Assembly: GCA_002482645.1 (NCBI GenBank) | Contig: DLGJ01000008.1 | Span: 248,001-312,000 of the forward strand | DNA from: Hyphomicrobiaceae bacterium UBA7697 | GTDB taxonomy: Bacteria > Pseudomonadota > Alphaproteobacteria > Rhizobiales > Methyloligellaceae | DNA length: 64,000 nucleotides | Direction: 5' to 3' | Part shown: in pieces, positions 10,718 through 18,850 of the stretch | How positions within the stretch are numbered: position 1 is the stretch's first letter | Layout of the letters: each line of letters starts with the position of its first letter | The notes under the pieces: model-generated | Told to the model about the DNA's origin: nothing | The model's input: only the letters and a program-made list of their open reading frames with translations | Databases searched by the model: none | Position numbers and translations under genes: made by a program

Positions 10718-11050
10718 TCAGTCGGCGACGCAATCCTTGTAGGTGACGTTGTCGTCCGAGCCTTCGGTAACGAAAGCCGTGTTGCCCTTGTTCCAGAACA
10801 CGATGGTTCCATCGGCGTCGGCATAGCGCGCGCCGGAGGCGGACATCGCCTGCGGGAGCGAGACCTGACGTCCGTCGTTGAAGGTCAGGTCCACGTCGTC
10901 GGGATAGAACTTCGCGACGATGGACTTGTCGTCCGCGCAGCGAAACGTGGCGGTGGACGTCGGCTCGGGGTCCTGTGCGAGCGCGGGAAGACCGACAAGA
11001 GCGAAGAGCCCTCCAACCGCTAAAGTCCGCATCGTCGTCCGCAAATTCAT
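10718..11050 (-). CDS. MliC-like exported protein (c-type lysozyme inhibitor family)
   Basis: The 110-residue protein has a signal peptide ending ALA-QDP and one MliC-type domain: FRCADDKSIVAKFY, the strand VDLTFNDGRQVSL, ARYADADGTIVFWNKGN and a terminal YKDC. The two cysteines bracket the domain as in MliC/PliC. Known family members sit in the periplasm or on the outer membrane and inhibit lysozyme or bind cell-wall-related ligands. There is no lipobox, so this one should be soluble. The ATG at 11048-11050 has AGGAG about 8 nt upstream. It lies alone between the exported protein and the histidine kinase operon. Confidence 0.78.
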   Translation of the reverse strand: MNLRTTMRTLAVGGLFALVGLPALAQDPEPTSTATFRCADDKSIVAKFYPDDVDLTFNDGRQVSLPQAMSASGARYADADGTIVFWNKGNTAFVTEGSDDNVTYKDCVAD

Positions 11051-11259
11051 CGCTCCACTCCTGCTTCCCGTGCCGTCACCGGCCATGTCTTCTTCCAATG
11101 CTCGCATCCCGCGGCGCGCCGATAGTGGTCCACGCATGGCCTTCCCGGCAAGAGGACAACGGTGCATCCGTCACGTCGCGGCGGGCAAGTGCTTCGCGCG
11201 GAACCTAAGCCCATTGAGATAAAGTCTTCAACCCGGACGGCAACGCCTTCCGGAAAATG

Positions 11260-12609
11260 CTATCGCGCCGGCAACACAAGGCGAATCTCGAAGCGTTGCC
11301 CGGCGTTCCCGAAGGCGATCTCGGCGCCCCACGCCTCGGCGATGTCCTTGACGATGGCCAGTCCGAGCCCGGTCCCGGCCCCGGCGCTATCGAGCCGGGT
11401 GCCGCGGTCGAGCACCTCGTCCCAGCGTTCCATGGGAATGCCCGGGCCGTCGTCGGCGACCGCGACGACGACGCTTGCGCCCTCGCGATACGCGGTGACG
11501 GAGACCTCGGACCGGGCGTGGCGCGCCGCGTTCTCGCTGAGATTGCCGATGGCTTCGGAAAGATCGTTGGGGTCGATGCGGGCGGTCATCCCGGCCGGCA
11601 GTTCCTCGGACCAGGCCAGAAGCCGTCCCTCGGGCGTCCGTTTCATAACCCGGATCACCTGCTCGGCGACCGCGCCGATATCGGCCGAGGCGTTGGCCGC
11701 GTAGGACGCCATGCGCGCTCTCGACAGTTGCCGCTCGGTGTGTCTCTGGAGAGCCGTCACGATGGTCTCGATCTCCGCCGCGACCTCCGTCTCGCCCTTG
11801 CGCTTGAGCTGCTCCGCATCGCTCAGCAGGACCTGAAGCGGCGTCTTGAGGCCGTGGGCGAGATCGGCCGCCTGCGACCGGCCGCGCTCCACCTCGCGGT
11901 CGCGCCCATCGAGCAGCTGGTCGATCTCGGTCGCGAGCGGCTGGACCTCGTCCGGGAAGCCGCCGCCCAGCCGCGCGCGCTTGCCGCTGGCGACCTCGCC
12001 AAGCGTCCCCTGTATCGCCGCCAGCGGACGCAGCCCGATTCGCACCTGAACCCACGCCGCAAGGATGAGCAAGCCGCTCAGAACGAGAAGGAACGGCACG
12101 AGCACCGAGGCGAACCGGCGCACCGCGGCGCTGACTTCCGCGGCATCGATACCGGCCACGGCTTGCGCCGCATGTCCCCCGAGGCGCGCCGGCAGACGGA
12201 CGTCGCGCCGCAGGAGATAGAGTGTCGTACCGTTGGGACCCGGGACCCGATCCTTGCGGAGACCTCCGTCACCGTCGACGGCACGCGGCACGGGAATCTC
12301 CGTGTCCCACAGCGAACGGGAGCGCAGCACCGTGCCGCCCGGCTCGACCGTCACCTGCCAATAGCGTCCCGACAGGGGCTGGTCGAAACGGGGATCGGCG
12401 GGCGGCGCCGTGACGGCGAAATTGCCGCCGGGGCCTTTGTCGATCCCGGCGATGACCTGATCGAGATAGGCATTCAGCTCCGCGTCGACCCAGCGCTCCA
12501 TGTGGTTCTGGAACAGGAACGTCAGACCGATCGCGGCAAGGGCAAGCGCGGTCAGGATGAAGGCGGCGGCGCCCAGCAGAAGGCGAAGGCGCAAGGACCT
12601 GGACCTCAC
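11260..12609 (-). CDS. sensor histidine kinase (PhoQ/EnvZ type)
   Basis: This 449-residue inner-membrane kinase has an N-terminal helix (residues 10-33), a periplasmic sensor region of about 130 residues and a second helix (about 168-187). The HAMP linker is followed by the dimerisation box AADLAHGLKTPLQVLL with phospho-accepting His 252. The ATPase domain has the N box (NLSENAARHAR), G1 (VADDGPGIP) and G2 (GAGTGLGLAIVKDI). The GTG start overlaps the stop of the response regulator by 4 nt (GTGA), so the pair is translationally coupled. The signal is unknown; the linked PepSY genes suggest envelope or metal/peptide stress sensing. Confidence 0.92.
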   Translation of the reverse strand: MRSRSLRLRLLLGAAAFILTALALAAIGLTFLFQNHMERWVDAELNAYLDQVIAGIDKGPGGNFAVTAPPADPRFDQPLSGRYWQVTVEPGGTVLRSRSLWDTEIPVPRAVDGDGGLRKDRVPGPNGTTLYLLRRDVRLPARLGGHAAQAVAGIDAAEVSAAVRRFASVLVPFLLVLSGLLILAAWVQVRIGLRPLAAIQGTLGEVASGKRARLGGGFPDEVQPLATEIDQLLDGRDREVERGRSQAADLAHGLKTPLQVLLSDAEQLKRKGETEVAAEIETIVTALQRHTERQLSRARMASYAANASADIGAVAEQVIRVMKRTPEGRLLAWSEELPAGMTARIDPNDLSEAIGNLSENAARHARSEVSVTAYREGASVVVAVADDGPGIPMERWDEVLDRGTRLDSAGAGTGLGLAIVKDIAEAWGAEIAFGNAGQRFEIRLVLPAR

Positions 12610-13274
12610 GTCTCCTCCTCGCTCGAGATCAGATAGCCGAAGCCGCGCCGGGTCTCGATGGCCTTTGCGCCAAGCTTCTTGCGCAGGCGCGCAATGATCG
12701 CTTCGAGCGCATTGGCATCGCGCGCGTCGTCGTCGCCGTAGAGGTCTTCCAGGAGCTCCGTCGTCGGCACCACACGGCCCTTGTGATGCAGGAGATAGGA
12801 GATCAGGCGATATTCGAGCGGCGAAACCTGCACCGGCGCATCGTCGAGCGTGACCCGCATCTGCCTTGTGTCGAGCTGGATGCGGCCCGCCTTGATGACC
12901 GGCGCGCCGTGGCCGGCGGAACGCCGGATCAGGGCACGCGCGCGCGCGACCAGTTCCTCGATGCGGAACGGCTTGGTCAGGTAGTCGTCGGCGCCGGCGT
13001 CGATGCCCTCGACCCGCTCCGGCCAGGCGGCGCGCGCCGTGAGCACGAGCACGGGCGTATTGCGCCCGGCCGCGCGCCAGCGCTTGAGGACGGCGAGGCC
13101 GTCCATCTTCGGCAGGCCGAGATCGAGAACGATGAGCTCGTAGGACTCCGTTTCCCCGCGAAACCAGGCGTCCTCACCGTCGGCGGCCCAGTCGCACGTA
13201 TATCCCACGGCGGTGAGCGCGCGCGAAATCTCGGCGCAAATTCGCGGCTCGTCCTCGACGATCAGGATACGCAT
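12606..13274 (-). CDS. OmpR/PhoB-family response regulator
   Basis: The 222-residue regulator has an N-terminal receiver domain (acidic pocket EDE at 7-9, phospho-acceptor Asp 51, Lys 101) and a C-terminal winged-helix trans_reg_C domain (SPLEYRLISYLLHHKGRVV ... RRGFGYLI). It starts with ATG at 13272-13274, overlapping by one base the stop codon of the upstream PepSY gene (TGATG). The cognate kinase follows with a 4-nt overlap. OmpR-type regulators bind direct repeats with about 11-bp period. A matching repeat cluster lies just upstream of this operon at 13618-13670 and is the likely operator. Confidence 0.94.
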   Translation of the reverse strand: MRILIVEDEPRICAEISRALTAVGYTCDWAADGEDAWFRGETESYELIVLDLGLPKMDGLAVLKRWRAAGRNTPVLVLTARAAWPERVEGIDAGADDYLTKPFRIEELVARARALIRRSAGHGAPVIKAGRIQLDTRQMRVTLDDAPVQVSPLEYRLISYLLHHKGRVVPTTELLEDLYGDDDARDANALEAIIARLRKKLGAKAIETRRGFGYLISSEEET

Positions 13275-13594
13275 CAATCGTCGTCCTCGATCGCCAGGAT
13301 GCCGCCGCTTCGCGCGGAGACCTCCACTTCCTGGACCCTGCCGTTCGGCCTCAGAATTTCGATCTCGTAGACATAGACGCCGTCCTCCAGTTCGAGCTCG
13401 ACCTTCAGCACCTTGCCCGGCACCGTGGCACCGACGCGCTCCAATATCTTCGCGAGCGGCAGGATGCGCCCTTCTTGGACGAGGCGCCGCGCCTCCTGGT
13501 GACCGACGTCGTCGCCGGCAAGGGCCGGTGCCGCAGCGGCGAGCGAGGCCACGACGGAGAGCCAGAACCGGCAATCTAGGATGGACGTGATCAT
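13274..13594 (-). CDS. exported PepSY-domain protein, first gene of two-component operon
   Basis: The 106-residue protein has a signal peptide (FWLSVVASLAAAAPALA) and one PepSY-like domain (ILERVGATVPGKVLKVELEL, then YVYEIEIL, and VEVSARSGGILAIEDDD). PepSY domains are small periplasmic modules, often near proteases or two-component systems. They can bind peptides or inhibit proteases in characterised cases. The stop codon shares one base with the response-regulator ATG. The ATG at 13592-13594 is used because it begins the signal peptide. A likely role is modulating the kinase's periplasmic sensor, but that is inference from operon position. Confidence 0.82.
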   Translation of the reverse strand: MITSILDCRFWLSVVASLAAAAPALAGDDVGHQEARRLVQEGRILPLAKILERVGATVPGKVLKVELELEDGVYVYEIEILRPNGRVQEVEVSARSGGILAIEDDD

Positions 13595-13617
13595 GGTCGG
13601 ACTTTGTCCGGCGACGG

Positions 13618-13670
13618 CTGACAATTCACTGACAGGTCCGGTCAGACCGCTGTCAGGGCCCCTGTGTCAG
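13618..13670. promoter_or_regulatory. CTGACA/TGTCAG repeat cluster, probable operator for the OmpR-family regulator
   Basis: Between the two divergent PepSY genes lie CTGACA at 13618-13623 and again at 13629-13634, exactly 11 bp apart. Their reverse complement TGTCAG occurs at 13651-13656 and 13665-13670. An 11-bp direct repeat is the spacing used by PhoB/OmpR-type winged-helix regulators. The position would let the linked regulator control both transcription units. Confidence 0.6.
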
Positions 13671-13716
13671 CGTGAGCCCCACGTGAACGATCATCCGACA
13701 GAGAAGGAGAACGACG

Positions 13717-13998
13717 ATGCGAAACCATCTTATCCCGGCAGTGCTTGGATTGGCCATGCTGACGGCCCCGGCTTTGGCGCTCGCGAAATCCGACGGCGGC
13801 AAGAGGCTCAACGTGCCGCGCGATCAATGGCTGTCGCCGTCCGAGATCGCCGAGAAGCTCTCGTCCCAAGGCTACAAGGTCATTGAGATCGAGACGGACG
13901 ACGGCGCCTACGAGGTCGAGCTGACCAAGAACGGCACGCGAATGGAAGTCCATGTGCATCCGGCCACGGCCGAGATCCTGGTCGGTTACGACGACTAG
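13717..13998 (+). CDS. exported PepSY-domain protein (divergent partner)
   Basis: The 93-residue product has a signal peptide (IPAVLGLAMLTAPALALA). One complete PepSY domain follows: WLSPSEIAEKLSSQGYKVIEIE, then YEVELTKNGTRMEVHVHPATAEILVGYDD. It is divergent from the PepSY / regulator / kinase operon, with 122 bp between start codons and the repeat cluster in the middle. GAGAAGGAGAACGACG precedes the ATG and provides a good ribosome-binding site. It is a probable regulon member and a candidate feedback partner of the kinase. Confidence 0.88.
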   Translation: MRNHLIPAVLGLAMLTAPALALAKSDGGKRLNVPRDQWLSPSEIAEKLSSQGYKVIEIETDDGAYEVELTKNGTRMEVHVHPATAEILVGYDD

Positions 13999-14012
13999 GA
14001 GTTGAGTAGCGC

Positions 14013-14032
14013 CCGGCGGCTCCGGCCGCCGG
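14013..14032 (+). terminator. GC-rich hairpin after the PepSY gene
   Basis: CCGGCGG (14013-14019) pairs with CCGCCGG (14026-14032) around CTCCGG, 15 nt after the stop codon. No T tract follows, so it is a possible terminator or 3' stabiliser rather than a textbook intrinsic terminator. Confidence 0.45.
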
Positions 14033-14209
14033 CGCGCGGTCTCAAGTCATGGCGGCTTTGCGGACATGACCACGGCCCCCGCCAGGCGCGACGCCGCCGA
14101 CGCTCGCTCATGCGCCCCTTAAGGGGAGGCATTCGTTCGATCCCGTTGCGGCGGCTTCGTGCGGTCCAGGCATCGAGCGCATCGACACCGGCAATTTTTG
14201 CCGTGAGCG

Positions 14210-15742
<1,533 letters not shown>

Positions 15743-15926
15743 TCTCAGGGCTCCCCCAAAAGACGCCGTCCGGCTGGACGCGGGTCAAGATGACAGTTTT
15801 GCCAAGGTCCATAGCATGCGGCGAAAGCAAGGCAAATGGCGCGCGCGCCTGCCCCCGGCGCTCGAGCAAAATGGACCGCGGCTCAACCGGTCTCGGAAGC
15901 GGCCCTGACCAACCGATTCAAAGGAC

Positions 15927-16679
15927 TCAGGAAAGCTCCAGCAGCCTGGCGGCCGCGTCGAAGTCCCGCTTCCGGTTTTCGCGGCGGACTTTGGCCTCGG
16001 CATCCTCGCCCCATTGGCCGGTCTGCCAGTCCTCGTCCACATGGGCGGCCGCCCAGGCCTCTTCCGGGGTAAGCTGATGGCGGGCGACCGCGAGCGGCAG
16101 GAGCGCGGAGCCCGTCAGCGTTGTCATGACGTGGAGCGCCGCCAGCCGGAAGGCGTCAAGCCCCTCGATTTCACCGCGTAAGGCCGCGATCGAGGCGTCC
16201 GGCTGGGTCACATGCATCACGCCCTCGGCAAGGCTCAGCGGCGCGGACAAGGCGCAAGCGGCCCAGGCCAGCACCGGGTCCCAATGCTCCGCCTGAAGCG
16301 CCAGGAGCCCTTCGGGGCCGCTCGCCCGGTAGCACAGAAGATCTGAGCCCGCATGGGCCAGAATGTCGTCGATGACGGGCGCCTCTTTTCCCAAGACCCC
16401 GTCGATGGCCGAATTGACGAGCTTGGTCAGCGGCATGGTCCGTGGGTCGATCTCCTTGCCTTGCGCGCGCCATTCGTCGGCGACGGCCTCGGCCAAGGCC
16501 GCGCTCGGCACGGCCAGCGGGGCCTTGCCCGGCGTGCGCACGGGCCGCCCGTCAAGTAGGATCGCCGCCTGCCCGTCTTCGTCCGCCACGGTCACGTCCT
16601 TGTAGAAGCGCTTGGGAAGCTTCGGCTTCTCGGAGCCGAGCGGAGCCTTTTTGTCCTGGTCGTTGATGCCCTCGCCCAT
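15927..16679 (-). CDS. ATP12-family F1-ATPase assembly chaperone
   Basis: The 250-residue product matches the ATP12 family: RFYKDVTVADEDGQAAILLDGRPVRTP is split here as RFYKDVTV, AILLDGRPVRTPGK, and then the helical signature DEWRAQGKEIDPRTMPLTK, NSAIDGV and LLCYRA. In mitochondria Atp12 holds the F1 alpha subunit during assembly; the bacterial members are largely alphaproteobacterial and presumed to act on AtpA. The ATG at 16677-16679 follows GGGAGG by 11 nt; an in-frame TTG at 16698-16700 is an alternative. It lies 46 nt after the pseudouridine synthase gene and probably shares its transcript. Confidence 0.87.
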   Translation of the reverse strand: MGEGINDQDKKAPLGSEKPKLPKRFYKDVTVADEDGQAAILLDGRPVRTPGKAPLAVPSAALAEAVADEWRAQGKEIDPRTMPLTKLVNSAIDGVLGKEAPVIDDILAHAGSDLLCYRASGPEGLLALQAEHWDPVLAWAACALSAPLSLAEGVMHVTQPDASIAALRGEIEGLDAFRLAALHVMTTLTGSALLPLAVARHQLTPEEAWAAAHVDEDWQTGQWGEDAEAKVRRENRKRDFDAAARLLELS

Positions 16680-16724
16680 CGCGTCGTTCGCCTCCCACAA
16701 GCCGGATCGACCGGCGCCTTAAGC

Positions 16725-17738
16725 CTAGCCGCAAGAGACCCCGCACAACTCGGCATCGCCGTCGGGATCGCCACCCTTGGGCGAGAACCCGAACGCGGCG
16801 AACGCGGCCTCCATATGGGGCGGCAGCGGCGCCGTCACGTCGACCACACCTTCGCCGCTCGGATGCGGAAAGGCGATGCGCCGCGCATGAAGATGCAAGC
16901 GCCGCTCGATCCCGTCCGGCAATTCGGCCTCGCTCGGATATTTCGTATCGCCGAGGATCGGGTGGCCGAGGATCGCCATATGGGCGCGCAGCTGATGCTG
17001 CCGCCCCGTGACCGGTTTGAGCGACATCAGCGCCACCTCTCGCGCCGCGCGGTCGATCACGGCGTAATGGGTCACGGCGGACTGGGCCTTGTCTTGCTCA
17101 CCCGGCCGCGCCTTGCGGACCCGGTCGCCGTCCGGCGTCGTGGCCTTCACCAGCGCCGCGTCGATCTTCCCTTGGGACGGCTTCGGCACGCCGTGCACCA
17201 GCGCCCAATAGATCTTCCGTACCGAACGCGTCTGAAAGGCGCGCCCGAGCTTGGCGGCGACGCCGCGCCGCTTGGCCACGACGAGCACGCCCGACGTATC
17301 GCGGTCCAGCCGGTGGACAAGCCGGGGCCGCGTCTCGGGCCGGTCTCCCAGCCCCTCCAGAAGCCGGTCGATATGCTGCACCGTCTTCGTTCCGCCTTGC
17401 ACGGCGATGCCGGACGGCTTGTTGAGGATCAAAAGATCGTCGTCCTCGTAGAGGGTGATGGATTTGAGGAAGGCGCGGTCCGCCTTGGACAAGGGTTTTG
17501 GCGCGCCGGGCGGCGGCGGCGCATCGGGCAGCGGCGGCACGCGGATAGTCTGACCGGCCTCGAGCCGCGTATTGGCCTTGGCCCGGCCGCCATCGACGCG
17601 GACCTGACCGGTACGCAGCAGCTTCTCCAGGCGGCCATGAGGGACTTGCGCGTAATGCGACCTGAACCAGCGGTCCAGACGCATGCCGTCTTCGTCCTCT
17701 GCGACGTGACGTGTTTCGACGGGCGATCTTTGGGTCAT
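16725..17738 (-). CDS. RluC/RluD-family 23S rRNA pseudouridine synthase
   Basis: The 337-residue protein has an N-terminal S4 RNA-binding domain (RLDRWFRSHYAQVPHGRLEKL) joined by a Pro-rich linker to the catalytic domain. The active-site motif RLVHRLDRDTSGVLV contains the catalytic Asp, and NKPSGIAVQGG and GRQHQLRAHMA follow as expected. RluC-type enzymes isomerise uridines in 23S rRNA. The exact site (RluC, RluD or RluE-like) cannot be read from motifs alone. The downstream ATP12-like gene is probably co-transcribed. Confidence 0.9.
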   Translation of the reverse strand: MTQRSPVETRHVAEDEDGMRLDRWFRSHYAQVPHGRLEKLLRTGQVRVDGGRAKANTRLEAGQTIRVPPLPDAPPPPGAPKPLSKADRAFLKSITLYEDDDLLILNKPSGIAVQGGTKTVQHIDRLLEGLGDRPETRPRLVHRLDRDTSGVLVVAKRRGVAAKLGRAFQTRSVRKIYWALVHGVPKPSQGKIDAALVKATTPDGDRVRKARPGEQDKAQSAVTHYAVIDRAAREVALMSLKPVTGRQHQLRAHMAILGHPILGDTKYPSEAELPDGIERRLHLHARRIAFPHPSGEGVVDVTAPLPPHMEAAFAAFGFSPKGGDPDGDAELCGVSCG

Positions 17739-17847
17739 TTACCAAAACCAGGAAGGGGTTGGCGGCCGGGAAACCCCATTGCGGCGACAGGACACCCGGC
17801 CGCGCTTGATCCGCAGCTCAATTCAAGTAGCATACTTGGCGACAATT

Positions 17848-17896
17848 CGAAGGGGATGGAGTCCCCCTGAACCGCCCTTGGCTGATGACTCCTGCC
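17848..17896 (+). promoter_or_regulatory. fluoride riboswitch (crcB motif)
   Basis: The sequence contains the conserved elements of the crcB RNA in order: GGGGATGGAGTCCCC (17852-17866), AACCGCC (17870-17876) and GCTGATGACTCCTGCC (17881-17896). These form the small pseudoknotted fluoride aptamer. It lies about 180 nt upstream of a CrcB fluoride channel gene, the standard target. A terminator hairpin follows at 17933, so control is most likely transcriptional: fluoride stabilises the aptamer and allows read-through. Confidence 0.92.
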
Positions 17897-17932
17897 GTGT
17901 GTAGTCTTGCGCGGTGGGAACGTCGGTCCGCG

Positions 17933-17960
17933 AACCCGCCCGGAGGCGGGTTTTATTTTT
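17933..17960 (+). terminator. riboswitch-controlled intrinsic terminator
   Basis: AACCCGCC (17933-17940) pairs with GGCGGGTT (17945-17952) around CGGA, followed by TTATTTTT. It sits 37 nt after the fluoride aptamer. It is enclosed by a perfect 12-bp inverted repeat (17923-17934 with 17974-17985), which may add stability or act as an alternative pairing. Confidence 0.87.
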
Positions 17961-18000
17961 GGCCCAAGCGTCATTCGCGGACCGATGCAAAGGAGCACGT

Positions 18001-18081
18001 ATGTCCCAATCGAATTTGGGCCTTATCCGTACCCGGTCTCGCCTGGTCGGGCCAAACGCCGCTGGGACGGTGGGGGCATGA
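18001..18081 (+). CDS. 26-codon leader ORF coupled to crcB
   Basis: AAAGGAG at 17989-17995 is followed, 5 nt later, by ATG at 18001. The frame encodes 26 residues (MSQSNLGLIRTRSRLVGPNA and 6 more) and ends with TGA at 18079-18081. That stop overlaps the crcB ATG (18078-18080) as ATGA, a classical coupling arrangement. This ribosome-binding site is the best in the leader. The peptide has no recognisable motif, so translation itself, rather than the product, may matter. It could also be chance; no homologue comparison was possible. Confidence 0.5.
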   Translation: MSQSNLGLIRTRSRLVGPNAAGTVGA

Positions 18082-18497
18082 TCTCTCTTCCGAACACGCT
18101 CGTCGTCTACTTGTCCATTGCCGCCGGCAGCGCCCTCGGCGGAATGGGCCGGTATTGGTGCTCCGGCGTCGCCGCGCGGCTCTTCGGCGAGACGTTTCCC
18201 TGGGGAACGCTGTTCGTGAACGTGGCCGGGTCCTTCCTCATAGGCTTCTTCGCCACGCTGACAGGGCCAGACGGACGCATCTTCGCGGGGTCCACCGTGC
18301 GCCAATTCGTCATGCTCGGCATCTTCGGCGGATTTACCACGTTCTCGTCGTTCAGCCTCCAAACCCTCAATCTCGTTCAAGACGGCGAATTGCTCCATGC
18401 CGGCGGCAACATCGCCGGCTCGATGCTGCTGTGCCTCGTCGCCGTCTGGCTCGGGCATATTCTGGCCCTCTCCATCAACACCATGAAGTGGATCTGA
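18078..18497 (+). CDS. crcB: CrcB/Fluc fluoride channel
   Basis: The 139-residue inner-membrane protein has four predicted helices. It carries family motifs GGMGRYWCSG, WGTLFVNVAGSFLIGF (helix 2 with the conserved Asn) and GIFGGFTTFSSFSLQT (the phenylalanine-rich pore motif in helix 3). Fluc channels form dual-topology dimers that expel fluoride. The gene is controlled by the fluoride riboswitch upstream, and its ATG overlaps the stop of a short leader ORF. An upstream in-frame ATG near 17984 would add an N-terminal stretch with no family match, so it is rejected. The DUF190 gene starts 2 nt after the stop. Confidence 0.95.
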   Translation: MISLPNTLVVYLSIAAGSALGGMGRYWCSGVAARLFGETFPWGTLFVNVAGSFLIGFFATLTGPDGRIFAGSTVRQFVMLGIFGGFTTFSSFSLQTLNLVQDGELLHAGGNIAGSMLLCLVAVWLGHILALSINTMKWI

Positions 18498-18499
18498 CC

Positions 18500-18850
18500 A
18501 TGCCGCTTTCGAGCGATGCCGCGCTGTTGCGCATCTTCATCGGCGAAGACGACAAGTTCGAGCACCAGCCGCTCTACGAAGCGATCGTGCTGAAGGCACG
18601 CGAGATGGGGCTTTCCGGCGCCACCGTGTTGCGGGGAGCCTTGGGCTTTGGCCATTCCAGCACTCTGCACACGACCAAGATCCTGCGGCTTTCCCAGGAT
18701 TTGCCGCTCGTCATCGAGATCGTCGACCGGGAGGACGCTGTGCGCGGCTTCGTGGCGGCCATCGAGGACATGATGGATAGCGGCCTGGTGACGCTGGAGA
18801 AGGTGCAGGTGATCCGCTACGGCAACGGCAAGCCGGAAGAGACCGGCTAG
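18500..18850 (+). CDS. DUF190 family protein
   Basis: The 116-residue cytoplasmic protein belongs to DUF190: RIFIGEDDKFEHQPLYEAIV, MGLSGATVLRGALGFG, and then DLPLVIEIVD near the C-terminus, a PII-like ferredoxin fold in solved relatives. DUF190 genes frequently sit beside crcB, and here the start codon is 2 nt after crcB, under the same fluoride riboswitch. It probably assists or senses fluoride resistance, but the molecular role is unknown. The TAG stop overlaps the stop codon of the convergent rarA gene. Confidence 0.9.
   Translation: MPLSSDAALLRIFIGEDDKFEHQPLYEAIVLKAREMGLSGATVLRGALGFGHSSTLHTTKILRLSQDLPLVIEIVDREDAVRGFVAAIEDMMDSGLVTLEKVQVIRYGNGKPEETG

Noticed and set aside
13275..13574. Long upstream extension of the response regulator frame
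   Set aside because: It overlaps the PepSY gene in another frame and is Arg/Pro-rich shadow sequence; the receiver domain starts at the ATG ending at 13274.
17907..18077. Longer CrcB start inside the riboswitch/terminator region
   Set aside because: It would place coding sequence across the terminator hairpin and adds residues unlike any CrcB; the ATG at 18078 starts the first membrane helix.
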